Positions 37,949-45,986 of a stretch of DNA of 51,795 bases are shown here, in pieces (position 1 is the first letter of the stretch; each line of letters begins with the position of its first letter). This DNA is from Caryophanales bacterium (GTDB lineage: Bacteria; Bacillota; Bacilli; JARBTR01). Made by a program: the position numbers and the translations under genes. The notes under the pieces were generated by a model that was not told the origin of the DNA, searched no databases, and was given only the letters and a program-made list of their open reading frames with translations. Where the stretch lies: positions 1-51,795 of the forward strand of contig JARBTR010000012.1 in NCBI GenBank assembly GCA_029240105.1, in the 5' to 3' direction.

Positions 37949-38068
37949 ATCGCTCCCCCTTTATTTGCGTTTTCTTTTTTATCGAGTTTTTCATAAAATT
38001 CATCTGACAATCCCCGTGCCTTGCAAGGATTCATCCATTTACGACATGTTTTAAAAAATTTATTTATG

Positions 38069-38974
38069 CTACTTAACGGCTGATGCCGATAAAACAAGTG
38101 ATAAATATTTCTCCTCCGCTGTAGCACCTCTTGAAGTAAGTACAATAGGAACCTTTGCTCCCACGATAAAACCCGCCATTTTAGCGCCAGCAGAATAAAT
38201 GAGCGCTTTACTCAGAAGGTTGCCTGCGGTGATATTCGGTACAAGCAATACATCTGCATCATCCGTGACAGGGCTTTGATAGCCCTTGATTTCTGCAGAT
38301 TCTTTGTTCATTGTTAAATCATATGAGATGGGTCCCTCAATCAGGCAGTTTTGAATTTCACCATCTTGATTCATTTTTTTCAGTGAATTTGCATCTACTG
38401 TTTCAGGCATTTTGGGATTGACTGTTTCGACTGCCGCAACAACAGCCACCTTCGGACAGGTATAACCCATTGCAAGAAAAGACCGAACAGTATTCTCGAT
38501 GATTTGTTTTTTCTCATCCAAATTTGGAGCTAGCATCATACCGCCGTCTGTAATCGCCAAGAGTTTATGATAGGTTGGAATTTCAAGCATCGCCACATGT
38601 GACATGACATTACCCGTTCGAAGCCCCTTTTCTTTGTTGACAACAGCCTTTAATAAATCTGATGTTTGAACCTTTCCTTTCATGATAAAATCTGCTTTGC
38701 CTTCATGAATAATCTCAACTGCCTTTACTGCGTATGCGTTTTCATCTTCCACATGAATAATTGCAGATTCATCTAGTTCAAATTGGAGGCGATTCAAAAT
38801 CTCTTGTATTTTTTTTTGATTACCAACTAAAATTGGGTCTATAATCCCATCGTTTTTCGACCTGAATACTGCCTCTAAGGTATGCTCGTCCTCAGCCGCG
38901 ACGACAACTACTTTCTTTTTGGCTACGCTATTTTGAACTTTTAAAATTAACTCATCAAAATTTCTATAATTCAT
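38069..38974 (-). CDS. ptb: Phosphate butyryltransferase (phosphotransacylase)
   Basis: The protein (301 residues from ATG 38974, MNYRNFDELILKVQNSVAKK) has the Ptb/Pta fold: VVVVAAEDEHTLEAV, KADFIMKGKVQTSDLLKAVV, LLAITDGGMMLAPNLDEKKQ and LLVPNITAGNLLSKALIYSA. It swaps CoA for phosphate on short acyl-CoAs. The chosen start has GAGAAAGGA upstream; a longer frame (to 39013) has none. The nearest downstream gene is iorA, 120 bp away, then iorB and buk. This is the first gene after the structured leader element at 39043-39149. Confidence 0.92.
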   Translation of the reverse strand: MNYRNFDELILKVQNSVAKKKVVVVAAEDEHTLEAVFRSKNDGIIDPILVGNQKKIQEILNRLQFELDESAIIHVEDENAYAVKAVEIIHEGKADFIMKGKVQTSDLLKAVVNKEKGLRTGNVMSHVAMLEIPTYHKLLAITDGGMMLAPNLDEKKQIIENTVRSFLAMGYTCPKVAVVAAVETVNPKMPETVDANSLKKMNQDGEIQNCLIEGPISYDLTMNKESAEIKGYQSPVTDDADVLLVPNITAGNLLSKALIYSAGAKMAGFIVGAKVPIVLTSRGATAEEKYLSLVLSASAVK

Positions 38975-39042
38975 ACGTATTCCTTTCTCAAGCACCTTTA
39001 ATGAATGATTCATTTATAAAGGTTTCAAATAGGAAGCTATAC

Positions 39043-39149
39043 AAAATTTTCTAAAAATCACCCCTCCTTTCCTAGGGCGGGGGTGAGCCTTGGGTCTCAC
39101 CTTTCCCTTTTCTCCCTCAGGAGTTCGGGGGATTTTTCAAGAAAATTTT
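39043..39149. other. Multi-hairpin element between the aminotransferase and ptb genes
   Basis: AAAATTTTCT...AAATC-CCCC at one end pairs with GGGG-GATTT...AGAAAATTTT at the other (39043-39065 with 39126-39149), enclosing GGTGAG/CTCACC (39082-39101), CTCC/GGAG (39112-39123) and CCT/AGG hairpins. It has the layout of a closed multibranch RNA and is much more GC-rich than its flanks. In the operon direction it lies in the leader of ptb. It matches no riboswitch consensus I know; a MITE or IS605-type end is the main alternative. The strand on which it acts is not known. Confidence 0.5.
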
Positions 39150-39219
39150 ATGCAGTTCCACTGTTTAAACTACTTTAGAACCATTGCAACAAAAAGTATT
39201 TATCCATCAAATTGATTCT

Positions 39220-40431
39220 TTAGATAATCTCTGTTTTTCCTTTATTTGTGTACTCCTCTGCCAATTTTCTAAACAGAGGAAGGGATCTTTCAATGTTTGA
39301 CGTTTTCACACAATAGGCTATTCTAAAGTATCCTGGGCATCCAAAACTGCTGCCTGGAACGACTAATAAATCGTACTTCTTAGCTCTTTCACAAAAGGCA
39401 ATATCATCTTCTTCCAGCGCTTTTGGAAATAAATAAAATGCCCCTTCAGGTTTTACGCATGAAAATCCTGCTTCAATTAAACTGTTGTATAACAATTCTC
39501 TATTTTTTTCATAAATGTGAATATCAGAGGGCTTGCCTGCACATTTTGCTACAACTTTCTGAAAGAGTGTTGGTGCACAAACATGGGTTAAAACCCTAGC
39601 TGCACCTGCAATAGCAGAGTAAACCACGTCAAAGTCCACGATTTCATTTGGGACAACGATATAGCCAATTCTCTCACCTGGCAGTGAAAAGGATTTACTG
39701 TAGGAATAACAGACTAACGTATTTTTGTAGTAATTTGTCAGATATGGAACTGGAACATGGTCATAAGCAAGTTCCCGATAAGGTTCATCTGAAATTAAAA
39801 AGATGGGATGATTATATTCCTGTTCTTTCCGTTTCAACAGCTCGACTAGTTTCAGAATCGTCTTTTCTGAATAAACCACACCACTCGGATTGTTCGGGGA
39901 ATTTACGATCACAGCTTTTGTATTTTCGTTTATTCTTTCTTCGAAATCTGCAAAGTTAATTTGGAAATTTGTTGGTTCAGCTGGAACTACCTCAAGCTTA
40001 GCTCCTACGGATTCCACAAAAACTTTATATTCAGGAAAGTAGGGTGCGAAGGTTATGATTTCATCCGATTTCTCACTTAAAGCCTTGAAACAAATCGTAA
40101 TAGCTGCTGCCGCACCCGATGTCATGAATAAATTCTCCGCTGCGAAGTTTGTTCCGAACCGCTCATTTAAACTTTGTGCTATACATTCTCGGGATTCCAA
40201 ATCACCGGCGGCAGCGGTATAGCCATGTACACTCGTTGAATCTTGTCCATTTAATAATTCAAAAATTGTTTCCTTTATATATTCTGGTACGGGTACATTG
40301 GGATTCCCTAAGCTAAAATCGAAGATATTATCCTTTCCCACAATAGCCGCTCTTTGTTTACCGTATTCGAAAAGTTCTCGAATCGTTGATTTCCTACTAC
40401 CTAACTCGTACATTTCCCCTGAAACCACCAT
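39220..40431 (-). CDS. PLP-dependent aminotransferase, class I/II
   Basis: The 403-residue protein has fold-type I aminotransferase motifs: FSLGNPNVPVPEYIKETIFE, VIVNSPNNPSGVVYSE, FLISDEPYRELAYD, the PLP-binding lysine in SYSKSFSLPGERIGY, and FRIAYCV near the end. It should convert an amino acid and 2-oxoglutarate to a 2-oxoacid and glutamate. It is upstream of ptb-iorA-iorB-buk on the same strand, so it likely supplies the 2-oxoacid for IorAB; aromatic or branched-chain amino acids are the likely substrates. AAGGGGG lies five bases before ATG 40431. Confidence 0.9.
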   Translation of the reverse strand: MVVSGEMYELGSRKSTIRELFEYGKQRAAIVGKDNIFDFSLGNPNVPVPEYIKETIFELLNGQDSTSVHGYTAAAGDLESRECIAQSLNERFGTNFAAENLFMTSGAAAAITICFKALSEKSDEIITFAPYFPEYKVFVESVGAKLEVVPAEPTNFQINFADFEERINENTKAVIVNSPNNPSGVVYSEKTILKLVELLKRKEQEYNHPIFLISDEPYRELAYDHVPVPYLTNYYKNTLVCYSYSKSFSLPGERIGYIVVPNEIVDFDVVYSAIAGAARVLTHVCAPTLFQKVVAKCAGKPSDIHIYEKNRELLYNSLIEAGFSCVKPEGAFYLFPKALEEDDIAFCERAKKYDLLVVPGSSFGCPGYFRIAYCVKTSNIERSLPLFRKLAEEYTNKGKTEII

Positions 40432-40451
40432 AAAACCCCCTTATATTTCCG

Positions 40452-40466
40452 AATATTCAGAATATT
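40452..40466. promoter_or_regulatory. Probable CodY box in the leader of the aminotransferase-ptb-ior-buk cluster
   Basis: AATATTCAGAATATT matches the CodY consensus AATTTTCWGAAAATT at 13 of 15 positions and is a perfect palindrome. It lies 21-35 bp before the aminotransferase start and downstream of a probable -10 (TATAAT, 40505-40510, minus), where CodY bound to DNA could block transcription. CodY responds to branched-chain amino acids and GTP, which fits control of amino acid breakdown. Confidence 0.6.
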
Positions 40467-40504
40467 TACGACATAAAACTACACTTGAAGATTATTTAAA
40501 CCTA

Positions 40505-40510
40505 ATTATA
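40505..40510 (-). promoter_or_regulatory. Probable -10 element of the aminotransferase operon
   Basis: A perfect TATAAT 74 bp before the start codon; the -35 position (TGAACT) is a weak match. Beyond it, 40520-40981 holds no gene or hairpin I recognise. Confidence 0.45.
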
Positions 40511-40981
40511 ACAAGATTTTATCAGAAAGTTCACGAAAAGTTTTGAAGTTTGTCAAAAAATATCAAATACTTACCTTTGATTTGTTTTATCAAAATAAGA
40601 AATTGAACCTTTAATTATAGAACTCAATCGCAAAGAAATAAGCACCAATCCGGCAAGAATAGTGCTTTAATCCTTTAAATTCAAATAATACATTTAGTAA
40701 CAAACTTGAATGCTTAGTGATAAAGTACTAAGCTTTTCGCAACTTTTTTATAACATACCTGATTGCTAGTTTATAGCACTAAGCTTTTCTAATTTAAATT
40801 TTTACAAAAAAATTAACATAATTGGGAACTTACAAATATTCTTCCTACAGTATATGACTAATTTTCTCAGAACTTTCATAACTAATCGATTCATCTTTTC
40901 TTCTTTAAAATAGGTATATTTGGTTATGATTTTGTTAGAAAGTGCGGTATCTTGTACCTTAATTATCTACCTTACTATGTC

Positions 40982-41548
40982 TCAAAGTTGCTCTTCTTCC
41001 CATTCTTTTTTTAATAAAGCATAAGAATGCATATCTAAAAAGCTGCCATTTTCATATTCTGCCTCTTTTTGAACCCCTTCTTTTACAAATCCAATGGACT
41101 CAAGTGTAGTTTGTGAGGCTACGTTATATTGATCCGTATTTGCCTCTATCCGATTTAATTTCATCGCTATAAAGCCAAATCGAACTAACTCCTTTAATGC
41201 TTCTTTCATATAGCCCTTTCTATGAAACTTTGATGATAGCTCATACCCTATTTCTGCCTTAAAATGTTGCTCTTCTATTCTCCAGAATCCACAAGACCCA
41301 ATAAGCCTATTTGTATCCTTCAAAAAGATTCCAAACCTGATTCCGGTATGATGCTCAAACGGATTTAAATACCACTGCTGTATTCTATCTCTAACTTCAT
41401 CTAATGTTTTTAATCCCGATTTACCATGGCCTTTCATCACTTCAGGGTCGCTATAAAACTCAAACGCCTCTTCTGCATGATGCAAAGAAACATCTTTTAA
41501 TACCAATCGATTGGTTTCTAACACAGGAAACTTGTTAAATATATTCAT
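40982..41548 (-). CDS. GNAT acetyltransferase, RimJ/RimL type
   Basis: The 188-residue protein has the RimJ/RimL layout: LETNRLVLKDVSLHHAEEAF at the start, GSCGFWRIEEQHFKAEIGYE, the acetyl-CoA loop SSKFHRKGYMKEALKELVRF, and LNRIEANTDQYNVASQTTLE with SIGFVKEG. Relatives acetylate N-termini of ribosomal proteins or small amines; the target is not known. AGAGGATTTCAAA precedes the ATG. It is a single gene. Confidence 0.88.
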   Translation of the reverse strand: MNIFNKFPVLETNRLVLKDVSLHHAEEAFEFYSDPEVMKGHGKSGLKTLDEVRDRIQQWYLNPFEHHTGIRFGIFLKDTNRLIGSCGFWRIEEQHFKAEIGYELSSKFHRKGYMKEALKELVRFGFIAMKLNRIEANTDQYNVASQTTLESIGFVKEGVQKEAEYENGSFLDMHSYALLKKEWEEEQL

Positions 41549-41715
41549 TTTGAAATCCTCTCAAATTATAATTCTTAAAAACCCCAAATTCATAGGCGCT
41601 TTGCACTTCTATCCGTCGCATTCATGTAAGTGTAAGTGCTAAACTCCGCATAAATTTTCTATTTCAATTTATAGTTATAGCCTTTGTATACTTTATCTTT
41701 ATAAAAACTTTCGCT

Positions 41716-41919
41716 TTAGTACAAATCAGCCGCCTTCTGATTTTCGGCATTTACTGCCAGAGTTCCCTTGTTCATTCCATTTTTTCTCCCAATCCATAAT
41801 CCAGCTCGCAAAAGGTTTCTCTGATTTTCTGGGATTAATCCCAATAAATCAATCGATGCAAATTCTTCATTGTTCTTAACTATTTTAAGGTAAATTCTTT
41901 TTGGATAAAAGATAAAATA
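41716..41919 (-). pseudogene. Possible remnant of a coding region, no start codon
   Basis: An open frame between stops reads PKRIYLKIVKNNEEFASIDL, then LGLIPENQRNLLRAGLW, and ends LAVNAENQKAADLY. It has protein-like composition but no ATG, GTG or TTG with a ribosome site near its beginning, and an upstream stop. It may be a decayed gene; no family was assigned. Confidence 0.3.
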
Positions 41920-41940
41920 TCACTTTATTTTTACATAATA

Positions 41941-41979
41941 GAAGCCACAACCTTTATAAGGGTGCAGCTTCGTTTTTTT
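41941..41979 (+). terminator. Orphan terminator-like hairpin
   Basis: GAAGC...GCTTC with inner pairing, followed by seven T on the plus strand, but no plus-strand gene precedes it. It may be the remaining end of a lost gene or element. Confidence 0.45.
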
Positions 41980-42014
41980 GTATTGTATACTGAGGAATCT
42001 ATTTCGAAAAATAT

Positions 42015-42063
42015 GCCGAATAAAAATAAGCCGTTATACAATGGATAAAGTTGCATATTCGGC
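42015..42063. repeat. Inverted repeat GCCGAATA / TATTCGGC in a gene-free stretch
   Basis: Perfect 8-bp arms separated by 33 bases. Together with the orphan terminator and ORF remnant on its left it suggests that 41570-42150 is a decayed segment. Confidence 0.35.
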
Positions 42064-42154
42064 TATTTGTCGTTCGCACAGTCAAGGTGCGCAATTTTTA
42101 TAATTTGGGCCTATACTCAAATAATAAGATTTCACCTAAATCCTGACTGCAAAT

Positions 42155-42198
42155 AAGAAGAGAGTGTCCCAAATAATTTTTAGTAACCCTCTCTTCTT
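42155..42198. terminator. Hairpin after the DUF378 gene
   Basis: AAGAAGAGAG and CTCTCTTCTT are perfect 10-bp arms just after the stop of the DUF378 gene on the minus strand; the T-rich side is on the plus strand. Confidence 0.6.
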
Positions 42199-42206
42199 TT
42201 CTCTTT

Positions 42207-42557
42207 TTATTGATCTTTTTTGACAGGGTTATTTACAGGGTTATTTACATTAGACATGGATGACATATTTGACATGTTTGTGTTTGTTTCCTCACCAAAT
42301 TCAGTTCCATAATTAAGTTTACCATAGGTACCCTTATTATTTGTCTCTCCTTCAGTACTAGGATCCCATTGTTTAAACAATAAGGTTAAACAAATTAATC
42401 CACTAAGCCCAACTAGACTGTAAATAAGTTCTGATAGAAAAGCTTCTTGTCCACCGAATATGGCAGCAACCAAATCAAAATTAAATAATCCGATTAACCC
42501 CCAATTAATAGCACCAATGATAACTAATGTTAATGCAATTCTTTGTAAAGTTTTCAT
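42207..42557 (-). CDS. DUF378 family small membrane protein (YuzA-like)
   Basis: From ATG 42557 (MKTLQRIALTLVIIGAINWG) the product is 116 residues with two TM helices; ALTLVIIGAINWGLIGLFNF is the DUF378 signature. The C-terminal 50 residues are hydrophilic and rich in Asn, Met, Ser and Val repeats (MSNMSSMSNVNNPVNNPVKK), longer than in YuzA. AAGGAG lies 10 bases before the chosen ATG; an ATG two codons upstream is too close to it. The function is unknown. Confidence 0.82.
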   Translation of the reverse strand: MKTLQRIALTLVIIGAINWGLIGLFNFDLVAAIFGGQEAFLSELIYSLVGLSGLICLTLLFKQWDPSTEGETNNKGTYGKLNYGTEFGEETNTNMSNMSSMSNVNNPVNNPVKKDQ

Positions 42558-42800
42558 GTACATATCTCCTTAAAATTAATTTATAGTTACAACTCTTTCC
42601 CTTTGGTTACACGAACTCCTAAAGTCTTGGGTTGTATTTTTATCATTTCAATAAAAGGGGATATTATACACGAAAATTGGGATATTAAATAAGGCACAAC
42701 TTAAGATTCAGCATTCAAATAAAAAAACCAGTTATTTGTGGCACGTTTCTCCGTATCTTATCAAATTTAGATTGTTTAATAAAAAATATAATGGTGGGTT

Positions 42801-43196
42801 TTATTTTGCATTTGCATCTGGCTGGTGAACCCCAAATACATTACCTTCTGTATCAATGAAGTATCCTTGCCAAGCCATTCCAGGTAGCGCGTGTTTTGGT
42901 AATGATACTTGTCCACCCAGTTCAATAATCTTTGCTGCTGTTATATCGAAATCTTCTACACCCATCGTACAGGCATAACCATTCATAGCTTGTCCCATTT
43001 CTGGTGCAGCACCTTGCCTTTGCATCAATGCTCCATTGATTCCCATCTGTCCTTCTTCTCCAGTTACAGCGCCAAAATAAGGCATTCCAGCATATTCGCT
43101 CCAATCTTGGAATGTCCAACCAAATACTTCCCCATAAAATTTCTTTGCTCTCTCCATGTCACTTACATGAATTTCAAAATGAACCACTCTACCCAT
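42801..43196 (-). CDS. VOC (glyoxalase/bleomycin-resistance) family protein
   Basis: The 131-residue protein has the VOC fold pattern: VVHFEIHVSDMERAKKFYGE with FGWTF and, at the end, YFIDTEGNVFGVHQPD. The His and Glu positions for a metal site are present (H6 region, EG of DTEGN). Such single-domain proteins act as dimers on varied small molecules; this branch has no fixed substrate. CTGGAGG lies five bases before ATG. It is a single gene. Confidence 0.85.
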   Translation of the reverse strand: MGRVVHFEIHVSDMERAKKFYGEVFGWTFQDWSEYAGMPYFGAVTGEEGQMGINGALMQRQGAAPEMGQAMNGYACTMGVEDFDITAAKIIELGGQVSLPKHALPGMAWQGYFIDTEGNVFGVHQPDANAK

Positions 43197-43416
43197 AGTT
43201 ACCTCCAGGTTATATATTTTTTAATTCACTAAAATCAATAGAACATTATATATGTTTTATTAAGCCAGTTATTTAACTTACTCATTTTTATCTAGTAGGT
43301 TTACATACACGGTTTTTCCACTTATCTGTTTAGATAATAGGGGAACATTTATTATCTTATGGCTTGTTTGCGCTTTTCTTACACCTTTAAACTAAGCCTT
43401 TTGTGGTATCACTTAA

Positions 43417-43929
43417 TTAATCCCACGGTTTATACGCGCTTATTTTACTAGCTAATTCTTGACTTCTTATCCTTCTAGCATGTCTAGCTTGTGCCCGACT
43501 TTTTGCTGTTTCGTGCAAGTATTTCTCTTCTTCACTTTCAGGAACTATTGTAGGAACAATTACTTTTTTGCCTTCCCGGGGCAGTGTCACAAAGGTTATA
43601 AAGGCAGTTGCTGCGACTCTTCGTTCACCTGTCATCAAATCCTCTGCAATCACTTTTACAAACACTTCCATTGAAGTAGTTCCAGTCCATGTGACGAAAG
43701 ATTGTAAGCAAACGGAATCATTCTGTCTGATTGGGCCTAAAAAATCGACTGAATCGGTCGATGCTGTAACCGCTTCACTCCTTGCATGTCTTGCAGCAGA
43801 AATCGATGCAATATCATCGATCATACTCATTAATTTACCACCAAATAATGTGTAATGATTATTTAAATCATTGAGGAATACACGGCTCGTTCGAACCACG
43901 AGCGTTTCTTTACATGTTTTCGAATGCAT
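43417..43929 (-). CDS. Hotdog-fold acyl-CoA thioesterase (YkhA-like)
   Basis: The 170-residue protein has the acyl-CoA hydrolase hotdog pattern: LNDLNNHYTLFGGKLMSMID (the N-x-x-x-x-x-x-F/GG active segment), DSVDFLGPIRQNDSVCLQSF and TGERRVAATAFITFV. The Cys/Arg-rich tail (KSRAQARHARRIRSQ) is charged. It likely hydrolyses short or medium acyl-CoA. AGAGGTTCATC precedes ATG. Confidence 0.87.
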   Translation of the reverse strand: MHSKTCKETLVVRTSRVFLNDLNNHYTLFGGKLMSMIDDIASISAARHARSEAVTASTDSVDFLGPIRQNDSVCLQSFVTWTGTTSMEVFVKVIAEDLMTGERRVAATAFITFVTLPREGKKVIVPTIVPESEEEKYLHETAKSRAQARHARRIRSQELASKISAYKPWD

Positions 43930-44024
43930 GATGAACCTCTACTTCGTTTATATTTAAAAACAGGTTATTGCAATTTTTCAGGATTGTCCAAAAGAATTCT
44001 TCTTGCGTCAACATCTTAACTATT

Positions 44025-44058
44025 AAAAAATCTTACTGTACCTGTGATTACAGTAAGA
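44025..44058 (-). terminator. Terminator after the rsmH-like pseudogene
   Basis: TCTTACTGTA and TACAGTAAGA are perfect 10-bp arms with six T on the minus strand. Confidence 0.88.
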
Positions 44059-44074
44059 TTATAATACATCTACA

Positions 44075-45069
44075 CTAAGCTTTGATAGCCCATCGTAATT
44101 TTGCAGAACGGGCCCTGCCGTTCTTAGCACACTCTTCTGCTGATGGTCTGATAACTTCATTCGCAATTTCCGAGTATACGCCTTCTCTAAAGAAGTGTTT
44201 AAACGATTTTTTGACAAGTCTATCTTCACCTGAATGGAAGGTCAATATCGCAACACGTCCGCCCTTCGCTAAAACGTTAGGCAATTTTTCTAAAAGTTCA
44301 TATAGCACCTCGAATTCACTATTCACATCAATTCGTAATGCTTGAAAAGTTCGTTGACATGCTTTCTTTATCTGTTCATCACGAATATTTGCCGGAATAA
44401 ATTGAAGTGCTTTTGCAATGACTTCTCGGAGCTTTGTTGTGGTAGAAATCTGCACTCCTGATTTAATGAAGGAAATAATTGTGCTAGAAATTTCCTTAGC
44501 ATAAGGTTCATCAGAATTTTCAACTAGCATGCCTTCTAATTCATCTCTAGTTATACCTCTTAACCGTTGTGCTGCAGTTAACCCTTTTTCAGGATTTAAT
44601 CTTAGATCAAGCGGCCCCTCACTTTTAAAAGTGAATCCCCTATCAGGATTGTCTATTTGCATAGATGATCGATATTTGCAAAATTTATGTTCTGGATAGT
44701 TAAAATATCTGAACCGTAACCTAAGGACTCTAGCCGAGCTCTAGTTTTAGCAGATTCAATCGGGTCTACATCAAGAGCGTAAATATGTCCAGAGGACTGT
44801 AATGATTTTAACATTTCTAACGTATGTCCGCCGTACCCCAGCGTTGCATCTAAACCAGTTTCTCCCGGTTTTATCTGCAGGATTTCTAATATCTCTTTAA
44901 CACATATAGAAATGTGCATACCGGCAGGAGTGTCACCTTTTTGAATTCGCTTCTCCACTGTATCTGCATACTTTTCTGGCTGAAGTTCCTTGTATTTTTC
45001 TTTATAACTTCTTGGGTGTGTTCCTTTATAACGAACACGACGCTTATGCGTTTGCTCTACATTATCCAT
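44075..45069 (-). pseudogene. RsmH/MraW-like 16S rRNA methyltransferase paralogue, disrupted by an internal deletion
   Basis: The first frame (45069-44653, 138 residues) carries the N-terminal SAM region (GLDATLGYGGHTLEMLKSL, IYALDVDPIESAKTR) and stops after NFANIDHLCK. The second (44662-44075, 195 residues) resumes at MQIDNPDRGFTFKSEGPLDL and ends ARSAKLRWAIKA, as RsmH does. The segment usually between, including the DxxLxDLGVSS motif (about 15-20 residues), is missing and the frame is shifted, the two frames overlapping by 10 bp. The basic N-terminal extension (HKRRVRYKGTHPRSYKEKYK) marks the second, non-mraW-cluster copy found in some Bacillales. Loss of that motif predicts an inactive product. 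Confidence 0.8.
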
Positions 45070-45200
45070 CGGGTAAAACTCCTATTTTCTGTGGTATAAA
45101 GGGACAATCTATGATATATGGTTTACCATCAATAAATTGCTCCCTGATATTGATCATTTTATAGTAAAAACATCCGCTTCAAGTTAGTTGTGAGTTTTAC

Positions 45201-45398
45201 TTAGTTGATAATATTCTGCACTCTACCAACCATATCCCCTTCAACGAGCATCACTTTAATACCATGCGGGTGAGAGGTACTATTGGTCAATATCCTTTTT
45301 ACATGACCTCTAGTAAGCTTGCCTGTTGGCTGGTCTTTTTTTAATACAATTTCTACTTCAGCCCCAATCTTAATAGCTGATCTATTTTGTCCATTCAA
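45201..45398 (-). CDS. ywbE: YwbE family small protein
   Basis: The 65-residue product MNGQNRSAIKIGAEVEIVLK ... TRGHVKRILTNSTSHPHGIK is the conserved YwbE sequence, a KOW-like beta fold of unknown role. The start is TTG 45398 (MNGQ as in B. subtilis), with a weak GAAGTG site before it. It lies upstream of the broken rsmH-like gene on the same strand. Confidence 0.9.
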   Translation of the reverse strand: MNGQNRSAIKIGAEVEIVLKKDQPTGKLTRGHVKRILTNSTSHPHGIKVMLVEGDMVGRVQNIIN

Positions 45399-45501
45399 TA
45401 TACAACACTTCTTTCATATTCTATCTGCAAAACTAAATGCACGACCAACTCAATATGATACGAGAGCATATCGTGAATGTCAATCTGCCCAACAACCGTA
45501 A

Positions 45502-45784
45502 AATAAGAGCAATATCTGGAATAATTTCTTTATACTTGAGTCAGAAGATATAGTTAAGTCCTTTGACAAACACAAATATTTTAAATCTTTATCCAAGAAA
45601 AAACTTCGGTTACTTGTAAAAAGTTCAAAGTTTAGTGGCATGGATACTGTTCAAAATATATTAAAGCCCCAAAAATTATAGAAAAGCCAAACAGTGACGA
45701 AATTTTTTTCAACTTATTTCTGAAAATAACAAATATAGATTGACAGATGGAGATATCGAATTATTTAAGAAATCAGCGTATTAA
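45502..45784 (+). pseudogene. Degraded plus-strand coding remnant
   Basis: An open frame without a start reads ESEDIVKSFDKHKYFKSLSK, then KKLRLLVKSSKFSGMDTVQN, to a stop at 45679-45681. A second piece, one base out of phase, reads NFFQLISENNKYRLTDGDIE and LFKKSAY to a stop at 45782-45784. The composition is protein-like and a perfect plus-strand terminator follows at 45861. No family was recognised. The remainder of the 588-bp gap holds nothing else. Confidence 0.4.
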
Positions 45785-45860
45785 AGATTAAAACCTATAG
45801 GGTCCGCTTTTGAGGTGCAAATCATCTAATTGCAATACCGAAACGCATAATATACACAGA

Positions 45861-45894
45861 CCAAAAGCGCAAGTTCTCTTGCGCTTTTGGTTTT
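45861..45894 (+). terminator. Perfect 13-bp terminator hairpin
   Basis: CCAAAAGCGCAAG and CTTGCGCTTTTGG pair around TTCT and are followed by TTTTG on the plus strand. The only plus-strand sequence it could serve is the degraded ORF before it. Confidence 0.8.
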
Positions 45895-45986
45895 GTAATA
45901 ACATGATTTTGTTGCATAAACAAGAAAAAGAGATAGTGTAATAACTATTTTATACTAAAAATCTCAATCCAAATCTATTTCCAACA

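Noticed and set aside
37945..38145. Small minus-strand frame between ptb and iorA, ending in an ATGA overlap with iorA
   Set aside because: It lacks a ribosome site, its first half is a shadow of ptb, and the remaining 29 codons from 38034 have no recognisable features.
39043..39149. T-box, TPP, SAM, lysine or hammerhead RNA in the ptb leader
   Set aside because: The diagnostic sequences (for example T-box GGGTGGNACC, TPP CTGAGA pair, hammerhead CTGATGA/GAAA) are absent.
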